From Pomphorhynchus laevis (Eukaryota; Acanthocephala; Palaeacanthocephala; Echinorhynchida; Pomphorhynchidae): DNA of 64,000 nucleotides. Below the pieces are notes generated by a model that worked only from the letters and a program-made list of their open reading frames with translations, made no database searches and had not been told where the DNA came from. The DNA lies in assembly GCA_012934845.2 (NCBI GenBank), contig WNNJ02000939.1, forward strand, positions 78,326 to 142,325, in the 5' to 3' direction. Made by a program: the position numbers and the translations under genes. Below, piece by piece: positions 24,701-37,400 of this stretch (positions within the stretch are counted from its first letter, which is position 1; each line of letters starts with the position of its first letter).

Positions 24701-27700
24701 CTGGAAGTCAATCGTCTGGAAGTCAATCGTCTGGAAGTCAATCGTCTGGAAGTCAATCGTCTGGAAGTCAATCGTCTGGAAGTCAATCGTCTGGAAGTCA
24801 ATCGTCTGGAAGTCAATCGTCTGGAAGTCAATCGTCTGGAAGTCAATCGTCTGGAAGTCAATCGTCTGGAAGTCAATCGTCTGGAAGTCAATCGTCTGGA
24901 AGTCAATCGTCTGGAAGTCAATCGTCTGGAAGTCAATCGTCTGGAAGTCAATCGTCTGGAAGTCAATCGTCTGGAAGTCAATCGTCTGGAAGTCAATCGT
25001 CTGGAAGTCAATCGTCTGGAAGTCAATCGTCTGGAAGTCAATCGTCTGGAAGTCAATCGTCTGGAAGTCAATCGTCTGGAAGTCAATCGTCTGGAAGTCA
25101 ATCGTCTGAAAGTCAATCGTCTGAAAGTCAATCGTCTGGAAGTCAATCGTCTGGAAGTCAATCGTCTGGAAGTCAATCGTCTGGAAGTCAATCGTCTGGA
25201 AGTCAATCGTCTGAAAGTCAATCGTCTGGAAGTCAATCGTCTGGAAGTCAATCGTCTGGAAGTCAATCGTCTGGAAGTCAATCGTCTGAAAGTCAATCGT
25301 CTGAAGTCAATCGTCTGGAAGTCAATCGTCTGGAAGTCAATCGTCTGGAAGTCAATCGTCTGGAAGTCAATCGTCTGGAAGTCAATCGTCTGGAAGTCAA
25401 TCGTCTGGAAGTCAATCGTCTGGAAGTCAATCGTCTGGAAGTCAATCGTCTGGAAGTCAATCGTCTGGAAGTCAATCGTCTGGAAGTCAATCGTCTGGAA
25501 TTCAATCGTCTGGAAGTCAATCGTCTGGAAGTCAATCGTCTGGAAGTCAATCGTCTGGAAGTCAATCGTCTGGAAGTCAATCGTCTGGAAGTCAATCGTC
25601 TGGAAGTCAATCGTCTGGAAGTCAATCGTCTGGAAGTCAATCGTCTGGAAGTCAATCCGCTGGAAGTCAATCTTCTGGAAGTCAATCGTCTGGAAGTCAA
25701 TCCGCTGGAAGTCAATCCTCTATAAGTCAATCGTTGTATGTTTATTAGTTATCAAACTTTTTAGATTAAATAATAATAAAATAAAATTTACAATTCGTTA
25801 TATAATGACTTAAATATTCACTTTAGTAAGCTGATTAATAATGAAATAAAAAAACATCAAAAATTAATATTTGCAAAGAATATATATTTGATGAAATTAA
25901 AATGAAAATGAAAATAACAAATAATTATAAAGGGAAAGATCAAATTAATAAAGATATGTATGCTGAACTTACTAAATTAAAGCATAACTATTTAATAACA
26001 ACTATTGATAAAGCTAGTAATAACTTTGTCTTCATATGCAAAAAGATTTATTGTGATTTAAAGGTCTATTATTATGTAAAGAGCTTTATTATGATATAGT
26101 GATGAAAGAAGTTAATTATAATGATTTAAATATAAACACAACATATGAATGTAGTGATTTAAATTTAGAAACAATTATTACAAGTTATCGTTCTATAATG
26201 GATAAGAAAGGTATAAAAATAGAATCAGACAATAAAACTATACCTATATTATATTGGAATCCAAAATTACATAAAAATCCAATAAAACCTAGGTTCATGT
26301 GTAGTGCGTTTAAATGTACATTAAAACCACTTTCTGTCTATATGAATAAAATACTTAAAGCAATTAAAGCACACTTTAAAATATATTGCAAGGTAAGCGA
26401 AATTAATACTGGTATAAAACACTATTTCAGTATTAATTCTACAAAAAAATATTTAGAACACACAAAAGGAATAAATTTTCAGAATATAAATTCGTACGAT
26501 TTTAGTACGCTTTATACAAATCTAGATTTAGCAGATATTAAAGATGCATTATAAAAATTAATTGATCTTATATTTTGTTTAAGATATACATATATATTAT
26601 AATAACTATAACGCCTATCTAACCAAAATTAAATTATCAAGTAAATATAAATATATGGATAAAATTGAATTATTAGAATCCTTTAATATTTTAATAAATC
26701 AAAATTATTTAAAGGTAGGGACATCTATAGAGAGTGCTCAATGTATACAATAAGAAAGCTCTATACTTCTATTATTTAATACAGGAGGAAATAAAAGTCC
26801 CTACTTTTATTGTTATTTTAGACAAGTAAAAGGCGATCAAATGGGAGCTAATAGTAGCTGACTAATTTTTATGCTTTATAGAATATGAATTTGTTCATAA
26901 CTGTTTGAAAAATAAATCTAAATTATATAAAGATATGAAATATATGTTTTGATATATTGATGATATTTGTGTATTAAACTCTAATAATTTTTATTGAATA
27001 TGTGAATAAATTTATCAAAGTCACGATATATAAATAAATTAAATTATATTTATAATTTAATTATAAATTTAATTATAATTTATTTATAATAAATAAATTT
27101 AATTTAAATAAATTTTCTATATATAATTTAACAAAAAAACATCAATTAAAACTACTTTTAATTTATATCGTAAAGATGATATTTAAATTTACCAACATTT
27201 TTGCACAAGCATTCACGCCTACCAGAAATTAGTGAACAAATTTATCCAGAAAGCCTTATTCTTAACAAAACCAATATTGATTATAAAGAAGGTGTATATC
27301 TAGATATGAACATTAAATTAACATTAACTAAAACTACTATTAATTTATATCGTAAATATGACATATTTAAATTTACAAGAAACATATTTTTGCATGAGCA
27401 TTCATGCATACCATATAATATAGGCATAATATATAAAAGGTGTTCTAATGAGAGGTAACAGTAGCCTAATTATAGCTGGCTTATTATATAAAATGCAATA
27501 CATAAAAAATGAAATTTTAAGAATTGCAACAATATGTAATGATATTGGCTTTCTTCAAAATCATTTAAATAATTTAATAGATACATATTTTAAACTAGGT
27601 TACTTTAAAAATACCATCAAACAGAAAATAGTAAAATATACAAATCAACACAATAATATAAAGAATAAATTTAAACTCTTAAGTGGCAAATTTTTATGGA

Positions 27701-30700
27701 TGGATAATAAATAATATACTTTGCATTAGAATAAGATACTAGATAGTTTTATCAGAAGAAATACATCATTAGCATGTATTTGGCCCCGCTGCTATGTTGC
27801 GTAGAGGAGTTAGGGGCTGAAACCTGATAGCATAGCAGTTCCTCCTTATGACCTCTAATCCTTATTATTATAAACGTCTGTTATTTATTAGTCAATTCAT
27901 AAAAATGACGTTTATTTTAAATTTCAATTTTTTATTTTAACTTCGATTTAAATTATAGAAAATCTAAAAACAATTATTAATTTTATTATTTAATTATTAA
28001 ATTTTGATTTAGCATTATTATGTTTTGTTTAGTTTATAATTATATTAAATACGTAGACTCAGTTAGCTGATTTGATTATCCGTTCAATCAATTTATTATT
28101 TCATTAAAATTTATATCTTATTTGTAATATATACTATATATATTATTATATATCTTATTATCTTATTTGTATAAGATAAATATAGATTTAATAAATTACT
28201 CTGAGGGTAAAGTATGCTGATATGCTTGAAGACAATATAAAATTACTACAGACTTTAATTTGTGACTTTAGTTATTTTTAAACAATTATATTTTATCATC
28301 ATTTTTTCCATCAAATTCTTCCAGATCATAAAAGATTCAGATAATTTCAGATATTTTTGTATATAATATGTAATGATCTTAATATCTATTTTTCAAATCT
28401 CTTATTAAATATATTTAACCAAGCCTATATTATATTTTTATATTGCAATATACACAGCAATATATATAATATATATTATATATTATATATATATTATATA
28501 TATTATCAAGTCATATAATTTATGACTTGGTAAAAAATTGTTGATTTAAGCTACTTACAATATTGCGTGGAACTTCCACTGAAGAAGGGCTGTACCCGAA
28601 AGCTATGGAAATTCAAATAATATTCACTGTTTTCCGCTTTAATTGTGCTAGTTTTAACTAAACAACCAACAATATATATTCAGATTGCAGACATAACCGT
28701 CTTCTGGGGTTTATCTTTATTGGGGCTCGATTATTTAGATTGCAGATTAAATATATAATTTATTATATCACACATATGTTTATAATATATTATAAATATA
28801 TTAAATTAAATATGTTATAATATAAAAAACATTTTCACTAATAAAAATAAGCTGATTATCAGCAAATAAGTTATATAAGTTGTATTGGGCTCTTATATAT
28901 TTTGTTTTGCTACATTTTAGTAATTTATTTTCTAATATTCATTTTGAATTATTTTTCTTTTCAGGCAATTTTGTTCAATCATTTCTATTAACAGCTGTTT
29001 AAATCGGATTGTCGATTTTATTTTTTGTTAATGTGTATTTTTAATAGGTTTGCCCATATGTGCAACTTGCTGATAATCAGTCCAAACCGTCTTCTGCTGT
29101 TAATCGCCCTAGGCCATGGAGCAAATACAGTGAAGGCAGCAGCGCCCATAAACGCATTCACGGAGAAGCTGAAAGTACTGACAATAATAAGAAAATACAG
29201 CTTGAAAATAAAAATCAGCTGTTCGACAGTCTCATATCTGACGTAAAAGACGATAAAGAGTTCGAAAGGTTTTTAGCCGATCAAAATGTATCATTACTTA
29301 GCAAAAGCGATAAATCTATTAAGAGTGATTTAGCAACGACAGAAACTAATAAAAAACCTAAAAAGCGCAAAACTCATACATCTGCTTATAAATTACGCAT
29401 TGAAGGCATACCCTTCAAATTTACAGAGAAGAAATTGAAAAAGCTATTTCACCCAATTAAGCTTAGTAGAATAAGGATTCTACACGACTCTGTAAGCAAG
29501 GCTCCAAAGGGCATTGCAATAGTATGGCTTAAAAGTGAAAGTGACCTGAATAAAGCCTTGATTCTCAATAAAACCTGTATTGGGAAAAGATACATAACCT
29601 TACATCCAATAATAAATAGACAAGTAGAAGCCCTTTCTTGTAATGAGCATAATGATGCGCATTTGAAAACTGATCACATTGGTAAACAGGCGGAACAACT
29701 TGCTTGCCCATCAGAAACAATTATATGTAAGAACATTTGGTATGGATGCTCGGAAAATGATCTAAATAATTTGATGTCACAGTTTGGCCATATTGATTCT
29801 ATCGAGATTCCGGTTTGTTGGAACAGTAAGCAACCGAAAGGTTTTGCAGCTGTTACATTTTCACAGACAGCGTATGCAGTTAATGCGATGAATGCACTGA
29901 ATGGCTCAATATTTCAGGGACGACTACTCAAAATCGAACCACATCATGACGGTACTGCTTCTGTGTCAAATATTAGTGGCGCTCATTGTTGGAACTCTTT
30001 GTTCGTTAGTCCTAATGTGATAGCTGAACGGTTGGCCAAACGATTTAACATACAGAAACAAGATGTGTATAGTGATAATACGCTAAGTAGCTTACCTGTT
30101 CGTCTTGCAGCGGCCGAGGCTGACATTGTTGATAAAACGAAAAAATTTCTGATTGCTCACGGCGTTCAACTTGACGTGTTTAAAAACGGTAATTCATTTG
30201 CGAGAAGCAAGAGAATCTTAATCGTAAAAAATGTGAACCCGAGTGAACTAGGAAATTTAAAATGCAAATTAACTTCATATGGCCCTATTTCTAAATGGAT
30301 ATTTCCTCCAGAGGGCACTGCTGGTATTGTTGAATTCGATAGTTGTGAAGATGTGGCCAGGTTGCTTGAAAACGAATACGATTTTAAGCCGTTAATGTTT
30401 GAGCCTGCACCTACGGAAATTCTGCTTAACAAAAACGACAAGCACACAATCCCAACAGGTCAGGATCTTTTTGTAAAAAAGGCAATACTTTAAAAATTAT
30501 TAAAGCTGTACCATCACGTTGATGATCATACTTTTTGCTGAGCAGAATTTATCTGCACATCGTTTATTCATATCTGCTGATTATCTGCTTTTAATATTTG
30601 CCCTGTAACACTGCAATTTTAAAATTGATTTTTATAAATCAATTTTAAAAAATAAATAAATATAATCGTATTGAATTATTGCTTAACTCGATTATTAAAT

Positions 30701-31412
30701 AAACTTTACTAAATGAACAAATAGCATAAACGATATTATTCTAATAGTCATAATAGTGATCACGCAATGAATCAAAGTTTACATCTAATAATTATTTATT
30801 TTCTAATTATTAAATTTTGATTTAATATTTATTTTTATTTATTTATTTTTAAAAATTATTTTATCTAATAAAATTAATTATCTAATAAATCATTTAACTA
30901 ATAAAATTAATTATCTTTTAAATTACAGTCTATGAAATCTTATAACAATTATATTTAACTTGATATAAGTTATATTAAATTTTATAACAACTATTTATGA
31001 TTATTTATTATCTAATTATTAAATTTTGAATTATTGATTTAGCATTATTATTTTTATTTATATTTTTTTTATTTATTTTTTAATTTTATAATAATATTTT
31101 ATAGATTAAATAATTTTATTTATTCTAATACTGAAATTTAATTTTATATTTATATTAAATACGTAGAATCTGTTAGCTGATTTAATTACATAATATTATA
31201 TAAATATTATAAAAGAATATTATAAAATAGCAAAGAATTTACTTTTAATCATTACAGAAACAAACATTTTATAAGAATTTAAATATTATAAACAAACATT
31301 TTATATTCAAAATTATATATAATTATATATATTAATTGTTATTATTATTAACAATTTTTTATAATTATTTTTTATCTAATTATTAAAGTTTTATTTAATG
31401 ATTTAGTATTAT

Positions 31413-31444
<32 letters not shown>

Positions 31445-34400
31445 ATTTTTATTTATTTTTTTTATTTTATAAAAAAATAATTTTTTTTTAATTTCAATTT
31501 TTTTATTTTAACTTGATTTAAATTATAGAAAATCTAAAAACAATTATTAATTTTATTATTTAATTATTAAATTTTGATTTAGCATTATTATGTTTTGTTT
31601 AGTTTATAATTATATTAAATACGTAGACTCAGTTTGGCTGAATTAATTGAATGTGGGAATGCATGGCTGAGAAAATTTAAATGAATTTTGAAATTGATAT
31701 TTTTGTATAGAATTTGATTTATATGAAAAACGTTTTTCTTATTTGTCTAGTATTCACAACCTAATGTTGCTGTTTTGAAAATACATACCTAGCAAATGAA
31801 AATTAAATTTATTTTTACTATTTTGAAAGAACAAATCTGTCATCATCGGAAGTATTTAATTTGAAAATACAATAGAAATTAAAATTTTCAAAGAATAAAG
31901 GTTAAATTCATTCAGGATATTCAATGACAGCTTAAACAACTTGAAATCAACTCATTCTTTAATTAACCGTTTGTTATAATTGCTTTCCAAATCAATAATT
32001 TTAACGTTATCAAAGTCGATGGTGAAGAACATGATCCACCAATACAGACCCTATGACTCAGTGAAATAAATGATATTTCTTGCTCACACAGCCGTGCAAT
32101 AATTCTTAGACCTGTCCGTACATTTGGCGGAACAATGAATATGGTAAATGTCATCGACTGAGCGGCTACATAAAAGACTATGCGAAACTGTTTCAATGGA
32201 TAAGTTCATTTTCTTATAGCACCTTATCCTAATTGGCAATTTGAATGCTCGGATAAAATAGTAAAGTCGATCAATTTCGTTTCTGGTTGATTTGATCGAC
32301 GGTAATAGCAAAGTGGTAGCAAACATTTCATGATCTGCCGTTTTATTATGCATAGATTTTATTTCAAAAATCTGCTTCATTTGTTATTTGCAATTAAAAT
32401 TGAGATTGATGTTTAGTAACGTCCTAGTAATTTATTATATATATTTTTTCATTCATCACATTCTAAACAAGAATAAAGCATTTTTTCCTTATACTCTATG
32501 TTTAGCTCAAAGAAACATCGTCTTCCGTTAATCAGCAATGTGTAGTGTATGTTAAAAATCTGAATTTTTCAACCACAAATGAAATTCTACAAGCAGTAAA
32601 TATCATTTCTTTCAGATATAGCTGATGTTCTTTTTAAAATAGCATTTTGAAGATATAGGACCATGCAAGGCTCAAATAGCTTTTAATAATTTAAACTCTA
32701 AGAAGAGATCTATGGGATATGGATTCGTTACGTTTAGCACTAAAGACCATGCGCATCAGGCGATTAAATCAATGCAACATTCAAGCTTAGATGGTCATAA
32801 GTTGGAATTGTCTATTTCGTTTAGTCGCTCAAAGAATTCTGCGAAGGAGTATGTTCAGTATATTCTTCTAAATTTACATATCCTTTTTGTATTTATTTTA
32901 TTTTCTATTTTTTATTTTAGATAGTTGTTTAATACTATCTTCGATGACAGTAGCTGATTACTTGCTTCGTTGGTAGTAGCCTATTACTCTCTTTGATAGT
33001 AGTAGCTTAATAATCTCGTAGATTGTAGTTACTTATTACTCTCTTCGATGATAGAAGCTTATTGTAATTTCTTCTATGACAGTAACCTATTGCTCTCTTA
33101 GATGACAGTAGCTGATTACTTTCTTCTTTGGTTATAGCATATTCCTCTCTTCGTTGGTGGTAGCTTATTAATCTTTTCGACGACAATAGCTTATTACTCT
33201 ATTCGATGATAATAGCTTATTGTACATTCATCGATGGTGGTAGCTTATTAATCTCTTCGATTGTAGAAGCTTATTAATCTCTTCGATGGTAGTAGCTTAT
33301 TGTACATTCTTCGATGGTAGTAATAAGCTGATGAGTGTCTGTCTGGAAGCCAAAGACGTTCTCGATAGATCTAAATTGAGACAATTTTTAAAAGCAGCAA
33401 ACTCCTTTCCTACACTGTAAAAACGCAATAGGAAAAGAATATAGTAGTAGCTTATTGTATATTCTACATTTATATGCTATATAATAAATAGCATAAGACA
33501 TGTTAATATCTAACTAAATGTTGACTCCATGTATGCCAACATTAAGTCTATCTAATAATTGTATTTCATTACGGCAGCATCAAGTGGTACAAGGATTTTG
33601 TAACAAAAAAAGCCTTATAGCAATGACGTTTTTTAAAGAAGTTTTTTTTTAAACATTACGTATACCCATATAACATAGTTAAATTGTGAAATTGGTTTTA
33701 ATGATTTTGTTTGCTATCACGTTTAGTTTTGTCCTGAAATCACTAGGATATAATCCGTCTTTAAGAATAAATTTAGAATTTAATTTATTTAGAACTTTAA
33801 ATAATTTATTTTAGAACATATTATCGAAGAAAATATAATGATTGTAACTGCAATACCGCAGGTGTAGTGTATCTTATACAATGTACATCTGGATTGCAAT
33901 ATATAGGAAAAACATATCAAATGTTAAAAACTTGGAACTGTAAATTATTTATTTTAGAACATATTATCGAAGAAAACATTTCAATATTAAATCAAAAACT
34001 ATTAGAAAAAGAAGACTTTAGGATTAAAACGCTTAATTCTATGTACACATTAGGATTGAATGACGTGGTACAAGGAATTGGCAGAAGTAGTATAATACAT
34101 AATAAACAACTATATTATAATAATCCGGTTAAACGCAAACCAAGAAGTCATGGTGATAAAAGGAATAGGAAAAATAGAGTTAAAAATATTAAAAAAGATA
34201 TGTATATAAATAAACAATTAGAAATATTAAAACAACTTTTAAGAGATAATAAGCTAAAAGATCTTTTTGTAAATATAAGAAGTTTTTCTAAAGACATCAT
34301 ATGTTCAATAAATCAAAAATAAATAAACGAATATGATAGGTCAAGTTGTATAATAGACAGTTATTGTAATACAAAATACTATAATCGTACAATAAATATT

Positions 34401-37400
34401 AATAATAACAATAGAAAATATACATTAACCATAAACTTCATTAATAAATGTATAGATAACATAAATATAGCCTGACTTTTAAATAATTCTAATAGTAAAG
34501 AAATAATAGGATCAGATTTAAGTAAATATATTCCTAAAATTAGATATAAACTCCTACCACCATTAGAACGAAAAATTTGTAATTATAATAAAGAATTGAA
34601 ATCAATATGTAACGATAATATTAGAAACACAATAGAAACATAATGCAATTGTAAAAGTCTTAGTTTTAATAAAATAAATGAACATATATGTACCCATAAT
34701 CTAGAATTAATTGAAAATTGTGAATTAAGAAAGCTGCTATCAAAAGGGTATAAATATAGATTAAATAATAACAATGACAAAAATAAAATTTACAATTCGT
34801 TATATAATAACTTAAATGATTACTTTAGTAAGCTGATTAATGGTGAAAGCTTGAATATATCTAAGATAAACATTATAAAATTAAAAATAAAATGAAAATA
34901 ACAAACAATTACAAAAGGAAAGATAAAATTAATAAAGATATGTATAAAGAACTTACTAAATTAAAGGATAACTATATAATAACAACTATTGATAAAGCTA
35001 GTAATAACTTTGTCTTCATATGCAAAAAGCTTTATTATGATATACTAATGAAAGAGGTTAATTCTAATGATTTAAATGTAAATCCAACATATGAACGTAG
35101 TGAGTTGAGTTTTGAAACAATTATTACAAGTCACTGTTCTATAATGGATAAAAAGGGTATAAAGGTTGAATTAGATAATAAAACTATACCTATATTATAT
35201 TGGAATCCAAAATTACATAAAAATCCAATAAAACCTAGGTTCATATGTAGTGCGTTTAAATGTACATTAAAACCACTTTCTGTCTATATGAATAAAATAC
35301 TTAAAGTAATTAAAGCACACTTTAAAAAATATTGCAAGGTAATCGAAATTAATACTGGTATAAAACACTATTTCAGTATTAATTCTACAAAAGAATTTTT
35401 AGAACAGACAAAAGGAATAAATTTTCAAAATATAAATACATACGATTTTAGTACGCTTTATACAAATCTAGATTTAGTAGATATTAAAGAAGCGTTAGTA
35501 AAATTAATTAATCTTATATTCGGAAAAGATATACATATATATGTTATAATAATTATAACGCCTATCTAACAAAAATTAAACCATCAAGTAAATATAAATA
35601 TATGGATAAAATTGAATTAATAGAATCCTTAAATATTTTGATAAATCAAAATTATTTAAAAGGTAGGGACATCTATATTTAGACAAGTAAAAGATGTTCC
35701 AATGGGTGGTAATAGTAGCCCAATTATAGCTGACTTGTTTTTAAGCTTTATAGAATATGAATTTGTTCATAACTGTGTAAAAACTAAATCTAAACAATAT
35801 AAATATATGAAATATATGTTTCGATACATTGATGATATATGTGTATTTAATTCTAATAATTTTTATTCAATTAGTGAACAAATTTATCCAGAAAGCCTTA
35901 TTCTTAACAAAACCAATATTAATGATAAAGAAGGTGTATATCTAGATATGAACATTAAATTAACATTAACTAAAACTACTATTAATTTATATCGTAAAGA
36001 TGACATATTTAAATTTACAAGAAACATATTTTTGCATGAGCATTCATGCATACCATATAATATAAAATATAATACATTAAATAATGAAATTTTAAGAATT
36101 GCAACAATATGTAATGATATTGGCTTTCTTCAAAATCATTTAAATAATTTAATAGATACATATTTTAAACTAGGTTACTATAAAAATAACATCAAGCAGA
36201 AAATAGTAAAATATATAAATCAACACAATAATATAAAGAATAAATTTAAACTCTTAAGTGGCAAATTTTATATGGATGGATAATAAATAATATACTTTGT
36301 ATTAGAATAAGATACTAGATAGTTGTTTCAGAGCAAATACGTCCTTTGCATGTATTTGGCCCCGCTGCTATGATGGGTAGAGGAATTAGGGGCCGAAACC
36401 TGATAGCATAGCAGTTCCTCCTGATGACCTCTAATTCTTATTCTGATACAACGTCTGTTATTTATTAGTCAATTCATAAAAATGACGTTTATTTTAAATT
36501 TCAATTTTTTATTTTAACTTGATTTAAATTATAGAAAATCTAAAAACAATTATTAATTTTATTATTTAATTATTAAATTTTGATTTAGCATTATTATGTT
36601 TTGTTTAGTTTATAATTATATTAAATACGTAGACTCAGTTAGCTGATTTGATTTTTTGATTTGTCATTTTATCGTTATATTATCATACACGAACTTATAA
36701 TTTATGCAATACCAAAATCGTGTCGTAAGCAATTCTGATTATTTTATGTTGAGATTTAAGAGTATATTCTTGTATGTCTGTTCATGGCACATGAATTGTG
36801 CTATGAATTGGTTCATATATATGTACATGAACCGAAATGTTTTATAAATAAAACATTTTATATTACGAAATGTTTATAAATATAATAAAATATATGATGA
36901 TTCCTGATAAAAATTCTTATTTAATAAAGTTTTTACAGAAAATTTTCGGTAACTAACTGTTATCGTCAGACAACAACAAAAAATTTGATAGCTGATTTAT
37001 ATACTGACGCTTTCCATGTTCCGTTGTAGCTAGAAATGTAGATTAGCGAAACTACGTCAGTTAAGTAAAAGTAACAAACGAAATATGTACACAACAACAA
37101 AATAAAAGGAGAAAGGATTAAAGTTATGATAAAAATTAATAAATTAAATAAACATAAATAAATAAAATTCTTAAATTTAAAATCAAACAAACTTTTACCA
37201 CAATAAAAATTGATAAATTTTTATTTTTATAAATTCTAAAAAATTTAGAATTTGATAAAAAATTTATTCAATAAAGTTTTCACAAATAAAGTGAAAAAAT
37301 TAAAATAAAAGTAAAATTAGAAACAAAATTGTGATTTAACTGGGTTTAATGTAATCTTAACTCTGCACCGGAATGATTTGCACTTTAATTAGTTGCTGTA

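Noticed and set aside
24445-25733. CRISPR-like regular repeat
   Set aside because: Units are directly adjacent with no unique spacers, and the DNA is from an animal.
24310-25813. Long ORFs of 471 and 328 codons with (RLEVN)n and (RRLTS)n repeats on both strands
   Set aside because: They exist because the 15-bp repeat is a multiple of three and lacks stops in these frames; there is no independent coding signal.
30459-30493. RBM19 ending at TAA 30491, or splicing at the GTCAGG donor
   Set aside because: RRM5 and RRM6 exons follow in perfect phase only if the donor at 30473 is used.
33860-34322. GIY-YIG domain as a homing endonuclease or repair nuclease
   Set aside because: It is followed by the CxC linker and a Penelope-type RT in the same orientation, so it belongs to the retroelement.
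36355-36445. Canonical hammerhead ribozyme in the Naiad tail
   Set aside because: GAAAC precedes CTGATGA and no proper stem II closes next to the core; only a permuted or vestigial form could be argued, so I list it as a finding and not as a ribozyme.
25760-36655. Naiad selenoprotein coding through in-frame TGA
   Set aside because: Where TGA occurs in one copy, sister copies have ordinary sense codons, which fits decay and not selenocysteine; no SECIS-like element was seen.
36966-37190. Hydrophobic 74-codon minus-strand frame as a membrane protein
   Set aside because: The hydrophobicity follows from AT-rich sequence; no start context, homologue or neighbour supports it.
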